NCBI GenBank assembly: GCA_014529385.2
Contig: CM043960.1
Span: forward strand, 32,167,396 to 32,231,395
Direction: 5' to 3'
Source of the DNA: Adiantum capillus-veneris
Lineage: Eukaryota > Streptophyta > Polypodiopsida > Polypodiales > Pteridaceae
Length of the DNA: 64,000 bases
Shown here: positions 43,647 through 56,283 of the stretch, one piece after another
Layout: the number at the start of each line of letters is the position of its first letter
Numbering within the stretch: the stretch's first letter is position 1
The notes under the pieces: model-generated
What the model was told of the DNA's origin: nothing
The model's database searches: none
Seen by the model: the letters and a program-made list of their open reading frames with translations, nothing else
Program-made: the position numbers and the translations under genes

Positions 43647-45018
43647 TTTAGACGTGTGCTTTTTTGAAAGCATACTAGTCCTTCAAGAGCAAACAAAGCC
43701 TCTCTTAGATTTTTTAATCAAAGAATCTTCGTGTCCTTGCCCTGGAGATGGAAGCTATGGAGTTGGATGAAGAAGAAACGGCACTGAAGAAAGAACCTAA
43801 AGAACCTCTTTGAGATCTTTTTTTATCAAAGAATCAATCTTCGTGTCCCTACTCCGGACTTACTAGCCACTCCCACCCTTAGTTCATTGCATACCGGTCC
43901 TTCAAAGCCTCTCTCAGTTTTATTTTATCAAAGATTCTTGGTGTCCTTGCCCCGGAGATGGAAGTTATGGAGTTGGATGAAGAAGAAAGGACACTCAAGA
44001 AAGAACCTAAAGAACCTCTTTGAGTTTTTTTTTTAATAACAAAGAATCTTCGTGTCCCTACTCTGGACTTACTAGCCACTCCTACCCTTAGTCCATTGCG
44101 GATCGGACGCGCTCTCGTCTTCATCGCTTTGTCTTGCGGGGCATAAGCTATAAAGAACCCAAGATCACTTGCAAGAGGAGGAGGAGTTCGTCTCGACGAA
44201 CCCTACGCATTGACGTGAGCGGATTTTGATTCCGATAATTTTGAAAAAAAAACTAATCTTTTGCGCGCACGGGGGAGGGGGTATAGGTGCGTCTTCTTGA
44301 CCTGATAACCTTGGAGGCCCAGTGTGATTGCTATATCTTGGGGCTACCATCACGGCTACAAGAATATTGTCTATCCAAGAGCTTATGGACCATGCTGCGG
44401 GGGTGGCTACAACCTTATGGAAGGAATCTAACCCTAATTTTTGGTGCAAGTTTAAGAACGGAAATCTTGTTGACTTTTGAGCTCGATTGATGCCGGGAAT
44501 GCTTTCTCAATTTGATTTAGCAATTTTCTCAATTTTTTTGATAACGTCTTTGAGAGTTGCTTGAAGATACTATTTGGAAATGGATGGTATCCGTTTTAAC
44601 CTGTCTTGGTGCCGATTTGAGAATTGTTTGACTTTGGTTATTTGCGGGAGAAGTGATGAGGGAGTCGTTGAACGACTCATGGTGCAGACCGGGATGGTTA
44701 TTTGCGGGGGGAGCGTTTCTATGTCTTGTAACATGCATATGTGAGCATTTGTGTTTCATTGTGATGTGCCAACCATTGATCATTCCTAATTAGGTGAGAT
44801 TTCCTAGGTATGTAATTTTAGCGCATCAAGACACCCGTTACAGATCAACGCGGTCTGGGTGTAATGGCTAATTTTGCTTTGCTAGAATATCAAGGGCTCC
44901 GATATGGAATGAGAAAATTCAATGTCCCTTGGAATGACCGTTGAAAATTTTTGAGCTAACTTGAGTTGTTTTGGAGATATATTGTAATTGTCCAATCGTG
45001 GACGATTACTCTTCTTTC
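43647..45018 (+). mobile_element. internal region of element P, no coding capacity
   Basis: No ORF with retroelement motifs. Two near-identical blocks of roughly 165-175 bp (about 43690-43870 and 43900-44075) share 'tcaaagaatcttcgtgtcc', 'gagatggaagctatggagtt' and 'ggatgaagaagaaa'. A large-retrotransposon-derivative type of element that would depend on others for all proteins. Confidence 0.65.
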
Positions 45019-45030
45019 AAGAAGGGGGCA
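45019..45030 (+). other. polypurine tract of element P
   Basis: AAGAAGGGGGCA immediately before LTR P2. Confidence 0.75.
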
Positions 45031-45445
45031 TGTCTCAAATTGCTGACGTGTCAAGCCATTAAAGAACCGAGGTAACTTATAGATCCCGGCCAAGGGGCCC
45101 AAACCTTAGAAGCATTAGAAGAAGCAAGAGTTTTCACTAACTTATAGATCCTCGCCAAGAAGGGCCAAATAATAATAAAGTGTTACTAACTTATGGTACC
45201 TCGTCTGATGGGGCCCAATTGACTAAAGATGAAGCAGGACCCAACACACACAAAAGACTAGTGTAATCATTGTTGACGTGGCAGCTGTTGTACGAACATG
45301 CCGAAGATTGCACGGAATGCTGATGACGTGGCAGATTGTACGGACAGCCCTTTTGTGCAAGCTTTTGGGGATCATATTCTTTTAAAACTTGATGCTTTTC
45401 ATGTATTGCTTTTGGATAGGCCCAGGGTCTTCAAATATGTGCCAA
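45031..45445 (+). mobile_element. LTR P2, truncated 3' LTR of element P
   Basis: TGTCTCAAATTGCTGACGTG onward parallels P1 ('caaataataataaagtgttactaacttatggtacc', 'cttttaaaacttgatgcttttc') and stops matching after 'ttcaaatatgtgccaagc' near 45445. Confidence 0.8.
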
Positions 45446-45469
45446 GCTTCGCTAGCCTCCCTGTCCACT

Positions 45470-46230
45470 GGCACATCAATTTCAATCGTTGGAACCCTGA
45501 GACACACTATCATCGGATCCTTGAGACGCACTATCATCGGATCCCTGTTCTTATCCGGAATCCTCTGATGAACTTGCATCCGGCTACCTTAGTTCGTCCG
45601 GACCCTTGGATGGGCTACCATCTGATTCTCTTACTACTTCCGAATCCTGTGATGAGCTGTCATTTGGTTCCTCTTATTTATTCTCTTCATTTGCAGACTC
45701 TTGCCGTGTTGATGTGTATATTGTCCTGTCCGTAGGATAAGTCAATGAGCCGGCATGCATCCCAAATCCTTGCTTAGCATGTCCCACAAGTCTTTGAATA
45801 GAGTCGGACTTTTGTTTTAGACAATACTCTCGAATCTCTTTTGGCAAACCACAACAAAACCACTCAATATGGTCTCTCAAAGTAATCTTCGAAACGAGGA
45901 CACTGGCAAATAAGTATCCCAAAACCTCTGGCAGTAGTCATGCAGTGTGTCTTTCCTATTCATCCTCAGATGATGCCAAGCCATGATGACATCTTCTTCA
46001 TATTCGTTTAATATCCAAGTTGATGTGAAAATTTTCTTGAATTTTACCCACGTTGTAGGTTCTTCTCTGCCTAACAACAGAGTAGACCACCATGTCTGTG
46101 CATTTCCTTTCAACTAAGATACCGCCCTTCGCACCTTGGAGTGTTCCGTGAACTGACCTCCCAAGAATGCGATGTCAAACTGTTGTATAAACTCAAGGGC
46201 TCGATGGGTGTCCTGTGTGAGAGTGTGCGT
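45470..46230 (-). pseudogene. M-family gag fragment
   Basis: Minus-sense: ALEFIQQFDIAFLGGQFTEH (46.2 kb), MKGNAQTWWSTLLLGREEPT, IMAWHHLRMNRKDTLHDY, HIEWFCCGLPKEIREYCLKQ and a Ser/Asp-rich tail. This is the same gag core as at 8.4-8.9 kb, with frame breaks and without pol. Confidence 0.8.
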
Positions 46231-46238
46231 GTGCGGGA

Positions 46239-46242
<4 letters not shown>

Positions 46243-46289
<47 letters not shown>
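46243..46289. repeat. (GA)n microsatellite
   Basis: About 23 GA units next to the gag fragment, at the junction with a different minus-strand element. Confidence 0.95.
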
Positions 46290-46293
<4 letters not shown>

Positions 46294-46299
46294 CACAAA

Positions 46300-47130
46300 C
46301 GTCAAAGATGGTGAAGAGGGGGCGATCAGGCCCCCATGATTACCATGAGCAAAAGACCCAATACACAATGACCAGATGGTGGAAGTGGGTATCCCCGTGG
46401 CCCTATAAATAGGTGCCCAAGGGGAGGTAGGGCAAGGCCTGATAAAAATCCCCACGACCCAACAACAAAATGATATATGGAAATATATGTGGGCGCCTAG
46501 ACAAAAGTGGGCGGCCGGCCCCAAACTCGGCGGCCAGCCCAGGTACAACCTAGACTATGGGTAGCCAGCCCAGAAACATACTAGCCGTGCAAGTATGCCC
46601 TAGACCTGTGAAGTAGCAGAGTGGTGTAAGTCTAACACCCCCTCTCAGCACTGGATGCTGAACAAACCGTATGAAGCCGAAGATGTGATGCAAATGATGA
46701 AGATGTCTGCTGCGATGTCCACTGAAGGACAATACTCCATGAGTGTAGCAGCAGTTTGGGGTATCTTGATTGCCGAGAGATCTCCATGGTAAAGTGCCGT
46801 CACGAGCAGTGTAGCAAACTGATGTACTCCGCCGATACAGTGTGAAGATACTTCGTGAAGGTCTTGAACTGAGTGTGAAAACAACTCCTTGTCGTAAAAG
46901 AAGTGCCAATAGACCTGCAAGTGTCCTGCCCGATAGGATCTATGGTGTGTGTAGTCAAACCGTCTGGAGAAAATGGAGAAGCCAAGGAACCGTCATGAGA
47001 ATGACCGGAAGCCTGTCAATGCATGAACCTGCAACCCAGTGTGGCCAGGTGGTTACGCTCTGTAAAACTCCAGGAAGGTCAGATGTAGTAATCTGCGCCA
47101 TAAACGTCCTCCGAATCAAGGAAAGCCAGA
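46300..47130 (-). pseudogene. possible copia RNase H end and LTR, minus strand
   Basis: Minus-sense text near 46.65-46.92 kb ends with VDIAADIFI.. resembling the '..ADIFTK.L' end of copia RNase H. A purine-rich GAGAGGGGGTG follows, as before a 3' LTR. The stretch down to 46300 could be that LTR. Evidence is weak and frames are broken. Confidence 0.35.
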
Positions 47131-47279
47131 CTTAACAGTTTGCACTATAGAAGCTACTGTAAACTGCACCAGTCACCGAGAGACCGCACGGATCCCTAAT
47201 GAATGGTGTCCTGTCAGTAGGTAGGATAATCCAAGATGAGGGGACCTGCAGGATCTCTCTATGAGGATCTTTCTTCTGG

Positions 47280-47693
47280 GTGGTGAGATGGTTGCAATAT
47301 CTTGGCATCGATGTAGACTCAAACTTTTCCATTGAACGCATCGTCAAGGAAGAAGCGGACAAGGGGAGGAAAAGCCTATTCGCATGTCAGCACCTGCTGG
47401 CAAACCGAGCCATCCCAATCTGGTCTCGATTGACTGTTTTTAAGGCGTGCGTGTATCCAGTGATTTGTCGTGGCGCGGAAATTATGGGGGCTCATGATCA
47501 GCGTGTCCTTCACTCTCTGGAGCGCCTCGTTGCCACCGAGATGCGAATGTCCCTCGGAAAGGGAGCAAGGTCAACCTCTGTAGGGACGGCACTCTCCATC
47601 ACGAGTTTAACATCCCACCCGTATCTGCCTTTTGTGGGGGACAACAAGCAAGGGCTTTTGACAAGTACCGCTCGGTTTCATCTACCTGGATAG
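47280..47693 (+). pseudogene. LINE-type reverse transcriptase, C-terminal fragment
   Basis: One frame with RWLQYLGIDVDSNFSIERIV, then HLLANRAIPIWSRLTVFKAC, VYPVICRGAEIMGAHDQRVL and HSLERLVATEMRMSLG. The 'YLG', 'L....VYP...YG.E' pattern is that of the RT-thumb region in non-LTR retrotransposons. No endonuclease or 5' RT is present; truncated. Confidence 0.6.
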
Positions 47694-47699
47694 GTTCCT

Positions 47700-49130
47700 T
47701 GGTAAACAAGAAGCCTAAAAACCAACCGTTCAAGAAGTGGACTTGGACGACAAGACTTATCTCAGCGGCTGACTTTAGCTCAGTTCGCTACCACGCATGG
47801 GACAAGTGTTGAATTTTGTTCTATCATGTTTACGTTATCGTAGGGTTAGAATTTTTTTTTGGGTAACATCTAGTGTCATTTTTATAGCATTGATACTTCA
47901 ATTTGCTTTTCAAGAATTTTTCGACTAGAGATGTCGTTCTGTTGGCGTCTCCAATTGTCAAATATATGTTATGTTATCACAGCCTTTCCTCTGACAGCTA
48001 TTTTGTGGATTTAGCAAAGGTGGTGTCTTTGATCCAAGTTTGAAAGTTGGGTACATTGTATGCATTTGTGTTGATGGGGACTTGGTTCACATTGTTTTTC
48101 TCCTTTGCACTTCTCAAGCATCACACTTATAATGCTGTACATTAATTGCGTGTGCATATAATTGTGATGTCTTCATCGATGAGGTTGATAAAACAAAACC
48201 AATACCTAGAGCTTGTGATGTGACAAGGGACACAATGCTATGTTTGATACTTACACACTGGTGGTAGTTGTACCAAGAAATCAAATAGGAGAATTGTTCT
48301 TTTTGAATGGGAATTGGAGTATGCCATTACTAACATTCAAAATAATGATAATGATGTGTCTGTCTCTTTATGTTGAATGCCTATCATCAGTCTAATTGAC
48401 CGTAAAACTGCTGAGAGCGCATTAGTATTCTCAATAAATAATGGAGTATCTTCTTAATGTTGCTTAGCTGTTGCACTGGTTGAAGATCCCTTTCTTTCTT
48501 TGCTTTATAAGCTGACATGTAAGGTACATATTAGAGAGCTTTTTTTACTTCCAAAAGTCCTTGTGAGGACGTGTAGGTCAATCTTTGATGCGGAAATATT
48601 CTTGTGTCGAATTTGTTTGCACTATTGTCAGCGGCTGTAGCAATCTTCTCAGATTCCTTGAGAAGATTATCCATGTAAGATGCTGTGTCATATTGTTTAT
48701 ACTTGTATGGAGATTGGAAGGATTTGGTATTTTCAAACACCGCCTTCTTGAGGTCCTCATGATAGGAACTCATTGTTGTTTGAGGTGATAGCTAAGTCGT
48801 GTGAATTGTTGCTTTATTTATTAGAAGCCGTCTTGTTCTGCAAGGGCTCCTTTTTCGCTGGTTTCTTTTTTCTGATCAAATAAGTTTTGTGGAAGTTAAG
48901 ACTGGAATCTTCTTTAAAGATTTTGGGTATGCATGATACACATCAATGGGACGTAGAGTAATGTGGTTGTTGAAGTTAATGCTATTTGTATTGCTAAAAT
49001 TGGTTTTGCTAGAGAGAGTTTAAGTTCAGCTTTAACTTTGCCATATTATCGCTATCTAGGCCAAGCAACTTGGTATGCTTGGGTTCAATCGTTAGTGCAA
49101 ACTTGAGGAGGTAGTAGATAATAATGAGTT
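47700..49130. other. intergenic, no gene recognised
   Basis: AT-rich, short ORFs without motifs. Nothing else supported. Confidence 0.5.
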
Positions 49131-49132
49131 AG

Positions 49133-49372
49133 TCACTTTTTGAATGTTGATGTGTGTCCCCCAAAGATGGGGTACATCAGTTTTGTCCTTGTATCTAGGC
49201 TTAGAGTATTGCCAGTGACTCTATTGACCTCTTCAATAATCCCTTTACCTCTTATTCTCTCCCTTGCCATCATAAATCTTTCCTTCTTCCTGTCCTCTTT
49301 CCCTTTCCTACAGTTCTTAATGTGTCCCTTCTTGCATTGAAAGCACTCAAGATCCCTCTTGCCTCTGGCCAT
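49133..49372 (-). pseudogene. copia gag zinc-knuckle remnant
   Basis: Minus frame with MARGKRDLECFQCKKGHIKN then CRKGKEDRKK. CFQC-KKGH-IKNC resembles the copia CCHC knuckle but one residue is lost between His and the last Cys. The downstream text LSLDTRTKLMYPIFGG recalls the copia protease start. No other domains nearby. Confidence 0.5.
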
Positions 49373-50282
49373 GATATGATTGACATTATATTTTTCTTCT
49401 CTCCTTATACTTCCCCATAAACTGTTTTCTACATTAATGCTCTAATACTTGAGCAATCATGTGCATCCCAATAGTTAAGTATTAAAAGTGTTCATTCTCC
49501 AATTACCTTTTCATGCGACCTATCCCAATTGTTTAAACTTTGCACTCAAGCTTTGGGTTTACTCCTTAATTCCCAATTGCTCATGCAAAAGCCCCAAGCT
49601 CAATCCTTCTAACCTAACTTTCCAACCTTTGCCTCCTTGTTGCAATCAAGTATTTGATATCCTTACTCCTACTAGTTTACATTGAAGCCCCAAGCCTAGG
49701 CCCAACCCTTTTAGCCTATTTCATATCCTTAATTCAACCATCTTTAACTCTAGACCTAGTAGCCTGCACTAGCTGAGAATCCCTTTTTTTCTTGTCGCTT
49801 GGAAACTTCTAGATTATATATAGCACCCTCAAACATGTGCCTCCTGACCCCTTCGTACAAAATGAAGGTCCTTATAAACCTTTGAGTGCTATCACTTTTA
49901 AAGTAAGAGCTACATCCTAATCCTCTTGCCTACGCTTTAATTCCTTAAAAAGTTGAGCCAGAGCCCTTGTCCTTGCACGCTCTGATTGTTGGTATGTCTC
50001 TTTCAGTGGAGTGGACAATCCAAGCATTAAGAGTTTGGAAAACCTTCTTCAAATGTGTTAGATTATACTCCCTCGAGGCCCACTAAACCTTGTTACAAGG
50101 CAATTTTCCTATGTACTTAACCATGGTCAAAATAGCTCAAACCAACACCCCTATATAAAGCATGAAAAGAGATTGTAACTTTTGCCCATATGCATACTGT
50201 TGGAGTCATCTTTCATTACATAGATGTATTGAAAGTTACATGGATTCATCTCTTTATTAGAAATTGTTTCAATGAAATATAC

Positions 50283-50357
<75 letters not shown>

Positions 50358-51111
50358 TTATTCCCCTTGGTGTGGATAATAATGAATAATGAATAGGTAG
50401 TGTGTTAGTTGGGAGGTCAAGCATAGATAGTCGGAAGGACTTGGCCTTTAGACCCAACATGGCGTTGACCTAACTTCGCGTAGTTTTTGTGACCTGATGG
50501 CTAGTAAAGTTCTAGGTATAATCAAGCATGTCCAGTTTGTCACCCACCCTTATAAGTCTGTTCAGTTTCTTTCAATACCACAAGCATATGCCTAGTATGT
50601 GGATGGTCACATACTTGTTGAACACATGTGTTATGACATCTTTGTTAAGTGCTCTAGTGTTAGCTCTCTTGTACCAATGAATGTCTCTTTGCAATAGTGA
50701 TTGCTTCGATTGGGTACATGAAAGCTTGTAGAGAGTATTGGAAAAGAACAATATTATTGACCGTATCATGACATATGAACTAAAGTTGATCTTGCCATCG
50801 TTTTTAACTTATAGGGGTATTCAAATATTTCTAGTTTCTATGATATTATAATTTAAAATTTGAAAACTTGGTGGCTCTCTCATTCATAATAGAGCTCACT
50901 TTCAATCTCATATCTATTGATTCATATTGGCTTTTACACCTTCTATTGCAGCAAAAATTGGAAACATAAGAGCACACAATACAAAAGTACGTATATTTGA
51001 GTGCGCTTATACAAAGATACAAGGATAAGGCTTGCCCTAGGGTGATTGGCATATGTACTAGCTGTTGGGAAAGAAGTACCTTGTTGATCCTAAGTGTGTT
51101 TAAAGACATCA
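49373..51111. other. intergenic with (GA)n tract
   Basis: No coding motif seen. Contains a 69-bp GA microsatellite at 50286-50354. Confidence 0.5.
50286..50354. repeat. (GA)n microsatellite
   Basis: About 34 uninterrupted GA units. Confidence 0.95.
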
Positions 51112-51720
51112 CTACCATAATATGATAACAAATCCCTTATGGTAGTGATGTGGTGAACATGACGTAGCACTCAAGTAAAGGGAAGCGCTAGACTGTATGT
51201 GATCGCTCCTCAAAGATGAGTTAGCACAAAGCTTTGAACTTTTCATGAGGTAAAGCCTTCTTAAAATGATCAAAATGGTTGTTTTGTGTAGGCACATAAG
51301 CCAAAAGCTGACCTCTCTTGTAGGGAATCTCTTCCTTACATAATGATAATGCATTGCAATGTGCATTGTGCAAGCATGGAACACTTGTTTCTTCGCAGCT
51401 GCCTAAGCACTTTGACTATCAGTGAAGATGTAGTGGCATTGCAATTCAACACTGAAGTCAATCAACATGTGTCTAAGCCTAAAACACTTAACAATAGCTG
51501 TCATAGTTGCCTTGTACTCAATGTTTAATTAGAAGTGGCCATTGTAGGTTGCTTCGTTCTCAACAAAATATGCATAAGATATCAACAGTGAAGCAAACAC
51601 ACTGTGGACATGTGTGTCATAGCAATTAGCCCAATCCGTGTCTTCCAATATGTAGGCACCAAGGGCTAAGGGCCTATGCATAAATTTGCTCACGTGCAAG
51701 ACTACTCACCGTTGGAAGGC
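51112..51720 (-). pseudogene. copia RNase H remnant, minus strand
   Basis: Minus-sense text includes LEDTDWANCYDTHVHSVFAS, then EYKATMTAIVKC, IFTDSQSA and FHACTMHIAMHYHYVRKRF. These match the copia RNase H blocks 'DSDWA', 'EAEY.A', 'D.QSA' and 'H.RTKHI...YHF.RE'. Stops and frameshifts are present. Confidence 0.7.
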
Positions 51721-51779
51721 AGACATATGTACTATGCAAGATCTCAATTTTTGTGAGCTATTGTGGCATCCAATATTTT

Positions 51780-52550
51780 GTTCCCTGGGTTGTATAAGCT
51801 CAATGCCTACAATAATTATGTGGAAGATGTAGCATGCGGAATTCAAAGGATGCTAAAGATATAAACTTTTGCATGCAAGTTTGGGTCATCAAAATTTTGC
51901 TAGTTTGTTATGCTTGCAAAAAATTGATATGGTTGCTTTGTTTTTCCCGAGGTATGATTGAAACATGTGCGTGGAAGGTATATTTTGGCAAAATGAAATG
52001 TTTGAAGTTTCTTAAGGATGGTTTTGTGCAAGCTACTTGCATATTGCAACTTGTTTATAGTGATATTTAGTGTTCGTTGCATACTTTCATCTTTTGGGAA
52101 TCACTTTATTTGATGACTTCCATTCATGATTTCTTTTGACGTGCATGGATGTATCCACTTAAGGCAATGCACAAAATGTTTATGTGCTTCAAGCAATCTC
52201 TTTTTATGGTTGAAAATGTGTCTTATTATACTAAGGGAACCCTTTAGTTTGATTGAGGGGGGGAGTATATGTTTAAGGAAGTCAATGTATTTTTGACAAC
52301 TTGTGTGATAAAACACCAACATACAATGACATATACTCCTCATCAACATGGTGTTGTTGAGAGGAAAAACACGGAGATGGCATGATGTGTGGTCAAAAGC
52401 CAAGCTTTGCCACACGCATTTTGACTTGATGTTGTAATGTGTGCTGCATATGTAGTTAATAGATTTCCCACTAAAGCATTGCAATCAATTCATACGAAGC
52501 TTGGTGTGGGAGAAAGTCATCCATTGGTCGCTTGTGTGTTTTGGTTTTTT
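51780..52550 (+). pseudogene. copia integrase remnant, plus strand
   Basis: Plus-sense: LQLVYSDI, FLTTCVIKHQHTMTYTPHQH followed by GVVERKNTEMA, then VVNRFPTKALQ. These correspond to the integrase blocks around the first catalytic Asp, 'YTPQQNGVAERKN' and 'NR.P......'. The middle Asp region is 'FD*GGEYMFKE'. Several stops. Confidence 0.7.
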
Positions 52551-52559
52551 TGGTTATGC

Positions 52560-52770
52560 TTTGGAAGAGCCCTAGTGGTCACCTCCTTTAGTGTCTAACT
52601 CTACACTAACTTTAACTCACTCTTCTTCTTCTTCTCATATTATAAAGAACCCTCATAGAAGTGTGGCTCCAACCAATCCCTCTCCTTTGTCTCTCTCTAC
52701 TCTTCTATATGTGCACGTATGGATATGCGCACACGCTCTCAACAACTTCGACCAAGTCTCTATGTGGAGC
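52560..52770 (+). mobile_element. 5' LTR of an old copia element (start uncertain)
   Basis: Text 'ctcctttagtgtctaactctacactaac ... tcttcttcttctcatattataaagaaccc ... gtggctccaaccaatccctctcc ... cacacgctctcaacaac' recurs at 54918-55130. Direct-repeat spacing of about 2.36 kb encloses copia pol remnants. Confidence 0.65.
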
Positions 52771-52829
52771 TAATTACTTATTGACTTTGATTGTTGACTC
52801 TATTAGGAAGCTGTGGGCGTTTCAAAGGA

Positions 52830-54860
52830 AACACAAACACGATGTCTACATTTCAAAATTTCTTAGCGTTAGTTGAAAATTTGTCAGGCAAGAAGCTCTA
52901 AAGCTTAAGGATTGACAATGGTGAAAAGTACGCTTCTAAAGATTTCATTGACTTCTATGCTTAGAGATTACACACCAGCTTAGAATGGAGTTGTTGAAAG
53001 GACAAATCACATGATTTGAAAGAGAGTCACAACAATGGTTTCTATGAAAATTTGACCAAAGGTTTTTGATTGGAAGCTATTTTGATAACAGTGCACATCA
53101 TTAATCGATCACCTACTACATCATTGAATACAACATTCTAAAGGAGTTGTGGTTTGAAAAAAAGTCACACTATGATCATTTGTGTGACTTTGGATGTGAA
53201 GCACATGCACTTGTAAGGAGTTTTGAAAGAAGTTAGACTCAAAGTTACACAAGTGTATTTTTCTTAGTTATGGTGGAAATAGAGAAATGGGATATTGTCT
53301 TTGGCACTCGTAATCTTGTAAAATCATTCATAGTCCACAAATTAGCTTCAACAATTCAAAGATGCACAAGAAGCCTATCAAAGAGGTTAAGTATAGAAAG
53401 ATCACGCTCGAAGACGTTGCCTCAAATGCATTGAAAACTTAGAAGACTAGTGCTGCATCTTCTACTAGAAAGGCTTCGATTGAAAGGACATAGAGCATTA
53501 GCCAGTCTTTGAGACGTTTTAGTAGATCTTCACATTCACTGGAGCAATTCTAGGGTTGGATGATGTCATGCAAACCCACTGCAATGAGCCATCTTGTTAC
53601 AAAGAATCCATACATATGGATGATAAGGTCATGTGGCAGCAAGCTATGCAATCAAAGTATGACTCGATTGTCAAGAATGAGACATTGAACTTAATTGAGC
53701 TGCTAGAAGGCAAGTAGGTATTACCTTGAAAATGGGTTTTCAAAAAAATTTTTACATACGAGGATCCTAAGTTTAATTACAAGACTAGGTTGGTTAGTAA
53801 GTGGTTCAAGTAGCAAAATGGTGTTGATTTTGATGATTTTTTTTTGCATGTGGTCAAGATAACTACACTACGTACATTGCTTAGACTAATAGCCATTGAG
53901 GATATAGATCTTGTTCAAATGCACGTGAAGGTTGCCTTTCTTCACGTGGATCTTGAGGAGGTTGATTAAATAAAGCAACTTGAAGGTTTTGAGTAGCTAA
54001 ACAAGGAGAAGCTTGTATGTAAACTCAAGAAAGCTCTTATGGCTTGAAGCAAGGTTCAAGGCAATGCTATCAAAAGTTTGATACTTTTATGAGGTCCCAG
54101 GAGTTTAGAAAGAGTCGCGAGGATCACCGCTTGTAAACGCAAAAAATTAGTGATGGTTTGTTGCTTATTCTCTTTTTACATAGAGATGAATTAAAAGAAA
54201 GTCCACTAAGGATATTGTCAAATTAAAGCAAATGTTGAGTAAACCGTTCGCTAAGGATATGAGGGAAGAAAATATTTTTTTCGTATGCGTATCAAGAGAG
54301 ATGAAAAAGGATATTCTTGAGTTGTCTCAAGAATCTTATATTCACAATTGCAACATTTCAATATGCAAGGGGAGAAGACATTAAGTACTCCATATTGCCA
54401 TATACGAAATTAAACTCGAAAGATTCTCCCAAGTTAGATGCTGAGAGAGCAAAAATGGAAAATGTGCCATAGTCTTCAACTTTAGGGAGTCTCACATATG
54501 CTATGGAAGCTATGAGACTAGATAGTGCATTTGCAATGGGCGTGGTTAATCGGTATATGGTTGATCCTGCCAAGAAGCATTGGATAGCAGTGAAACATAT
54601 TCTCTAAGTACTTGAAGGTTACAATGAACAAGTGCTTATGCTTTAATAATAGTGTTGCATCTATTTTTGGTTACGCTAATGCGGGTTGTAAAAGCAACAT
54701 GAAGTTTACATTTGGCTACATAGGTCCACATTGATGACAACCCAACCAATGCTCTTACAAAGAGTCTGACTAGGGAGCGATTTGCACATTGCATTGAGTT
54801 AATGGGTGTAGGGTGTACACATATGTATAAGGGTGAAACTACTATTGTGCTTCACGATTT
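52830..54860 (+). pseudogene. decayed copia integrase-RT-RNase H
   Basis: Plus-strand fragments in order: SLRIDNGEKYASKDFIDFYA (integrase D block), TPA*NGVVERT, then an RT with YDSIVKNETLNLIELLEGK, KTRLVSKWFK*QNGVDFDDF, IDLVQMHVKVAFLH and LVCKLKKAL, then an RNase H side (STPYCHIRN.., GYANAGCKSNMKF). More than ten in-frame stops; several TAGs stand where the family has Gln (CAG). Confidence 0.75.
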
Positions 54861-54917
54861 TACGTACTATTGTTAGTTGTAGCCACTTACGGCCACATTG
54901 ATCTTTAAGTGGAAGAT

Positions 54918-55130
54918 TGTTAGTGTAAAGAACCAAAGTGGCCATTTCCTTTAGTGATTAACACTACACTTATTTTAACAAACTCTTCTTCTCCTTCTCA
55001 TATAATAAGGAGCCCAAGCACACACTCACACAAGTGTGGTTCCACCCAATCTCTCTTCTCTCTATATCTCTCTACCCTTCCATGTCTGACATAGGCATTC
55101 GTACACGTGCTTTCAACAACAACAACAAAA
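54918..55130 (+). mobile_element. 3' LTR of the old copia element
   Basis: TGTTAGTGTAAAGAACC preceded by purine-rich 'aagtggaaga'. Matches the 5' copy at 52560-52770. Confidence 0.65.
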
Positions 55131-56283
55131 ATTGGATGATAAGGTTGTCATGAATTACATCTTGTAAATTTGCACCCAAACACGGTTGATCTATAACATC
55201 ATTTGAAACTTGCATATACTACACAAGAGCCTCATTAGGACTTACATTTGTAATTTCACCATTAAACAGAGGCAACAACATATTACATTCACTTTGTGAG
55301 ATCATATCTATTTCTTAGTACATGTTAACAAGGGCTGAATTGCATCTTCCACAAAAAAAAAAAGCTTGACTAATCAAGATGTGCTTTGTTTGTAGATGAT
55401 ACAACATGTATCATTTTCTTTCTTAAAGTGAAACAAACAAAACTATATTTCAAGACATGGCAAAAAATCAAAAGGCTAAAGGAATGCAAACATGGTCGGT
55501 GCAAACCTTGGGTGACGACAATTGGGTTCACATTTGTTTAGTTGTACTCGTTCTAGTTCTTAGTTTTTCCCTTATGCATCATATTGTTACTTTTTGGCTA
55601 GGCCTAGTATGCGTGGTGATGATGATGATGCACAAAATTGAAAAAATTGGTTGGTTGAATGCATTATGAGTATGATGCTATTGTGAGTTTGTGTGAATTT
55701 CCTCCTAGCAAAAAGTCCATTGGCACTAGTGTAAGGCTATGCCTCACATTCCGAGGCTCAGAATGCTCCACTACTTTCCCAAGGTGCAAGGTTGTACAAC
55801 CTCCATCTTAATATGGCTACAACTCCTTAGGTTGAGTGAATCCTATAGATTCCATTGATAAATAAATGCTCCTTGATATATGAAACAACTTTTCTTCACA
55901 CTCTAAGTTGATTTAATCAACATGGCTCTATGTATTAATTTCTAAACATGGACCCTTAGGTAGGTGATTGCAATTTGTCTTTGTAGGTAGCCAATATGCC
56001 ACTTCTATATCTTCCAAAAGAGATTAGAACTTCAAAATCCCTCTCATTGCATTTTGTCCCTTAGTGTTAGCAGTTGAGCTAACAATAGCCACTAGATACC
56101 TATTTTTGTGATTATTTTGTATATTTTTCATCATATGCAAAGCTAGATTCTACATTTTTTTTGCATCCATGATTGTACATTATTACGTTTACGAATGCAT
56201 ATAAAAGTTTTATTTTTGTAAAAACAATTAAGGCTTTGTGTAATAAATTGGACGCACAAATGGTTGAATACTATCGTCTACCT
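55131..56283. other. intergenic, no gene recognised
   Basis: A 70-codon frame at 55457 contains a hydrophobic run but no family motif; treated as chance. Nothing else seen. Confidence 0.45.

Noticed and set aside
48531-48773. 80-residue minus-strand ORF (MSSYHEDLKKAVFENTKS..)
   Set aside because: Reads like protein in places but no motif, no neighbouring homologous pieces and overlapping frames of similar length.
50190-50460. ORFs with Arg-Glu or Ser-Leu repeats on both strands
   Set aside because: Translations of the GA/CT microsatellite.
55457-55669. 70-residue ORF with a hydrophobic run
   Set aside because: AT-rich, biased composition and no context; probably chance.
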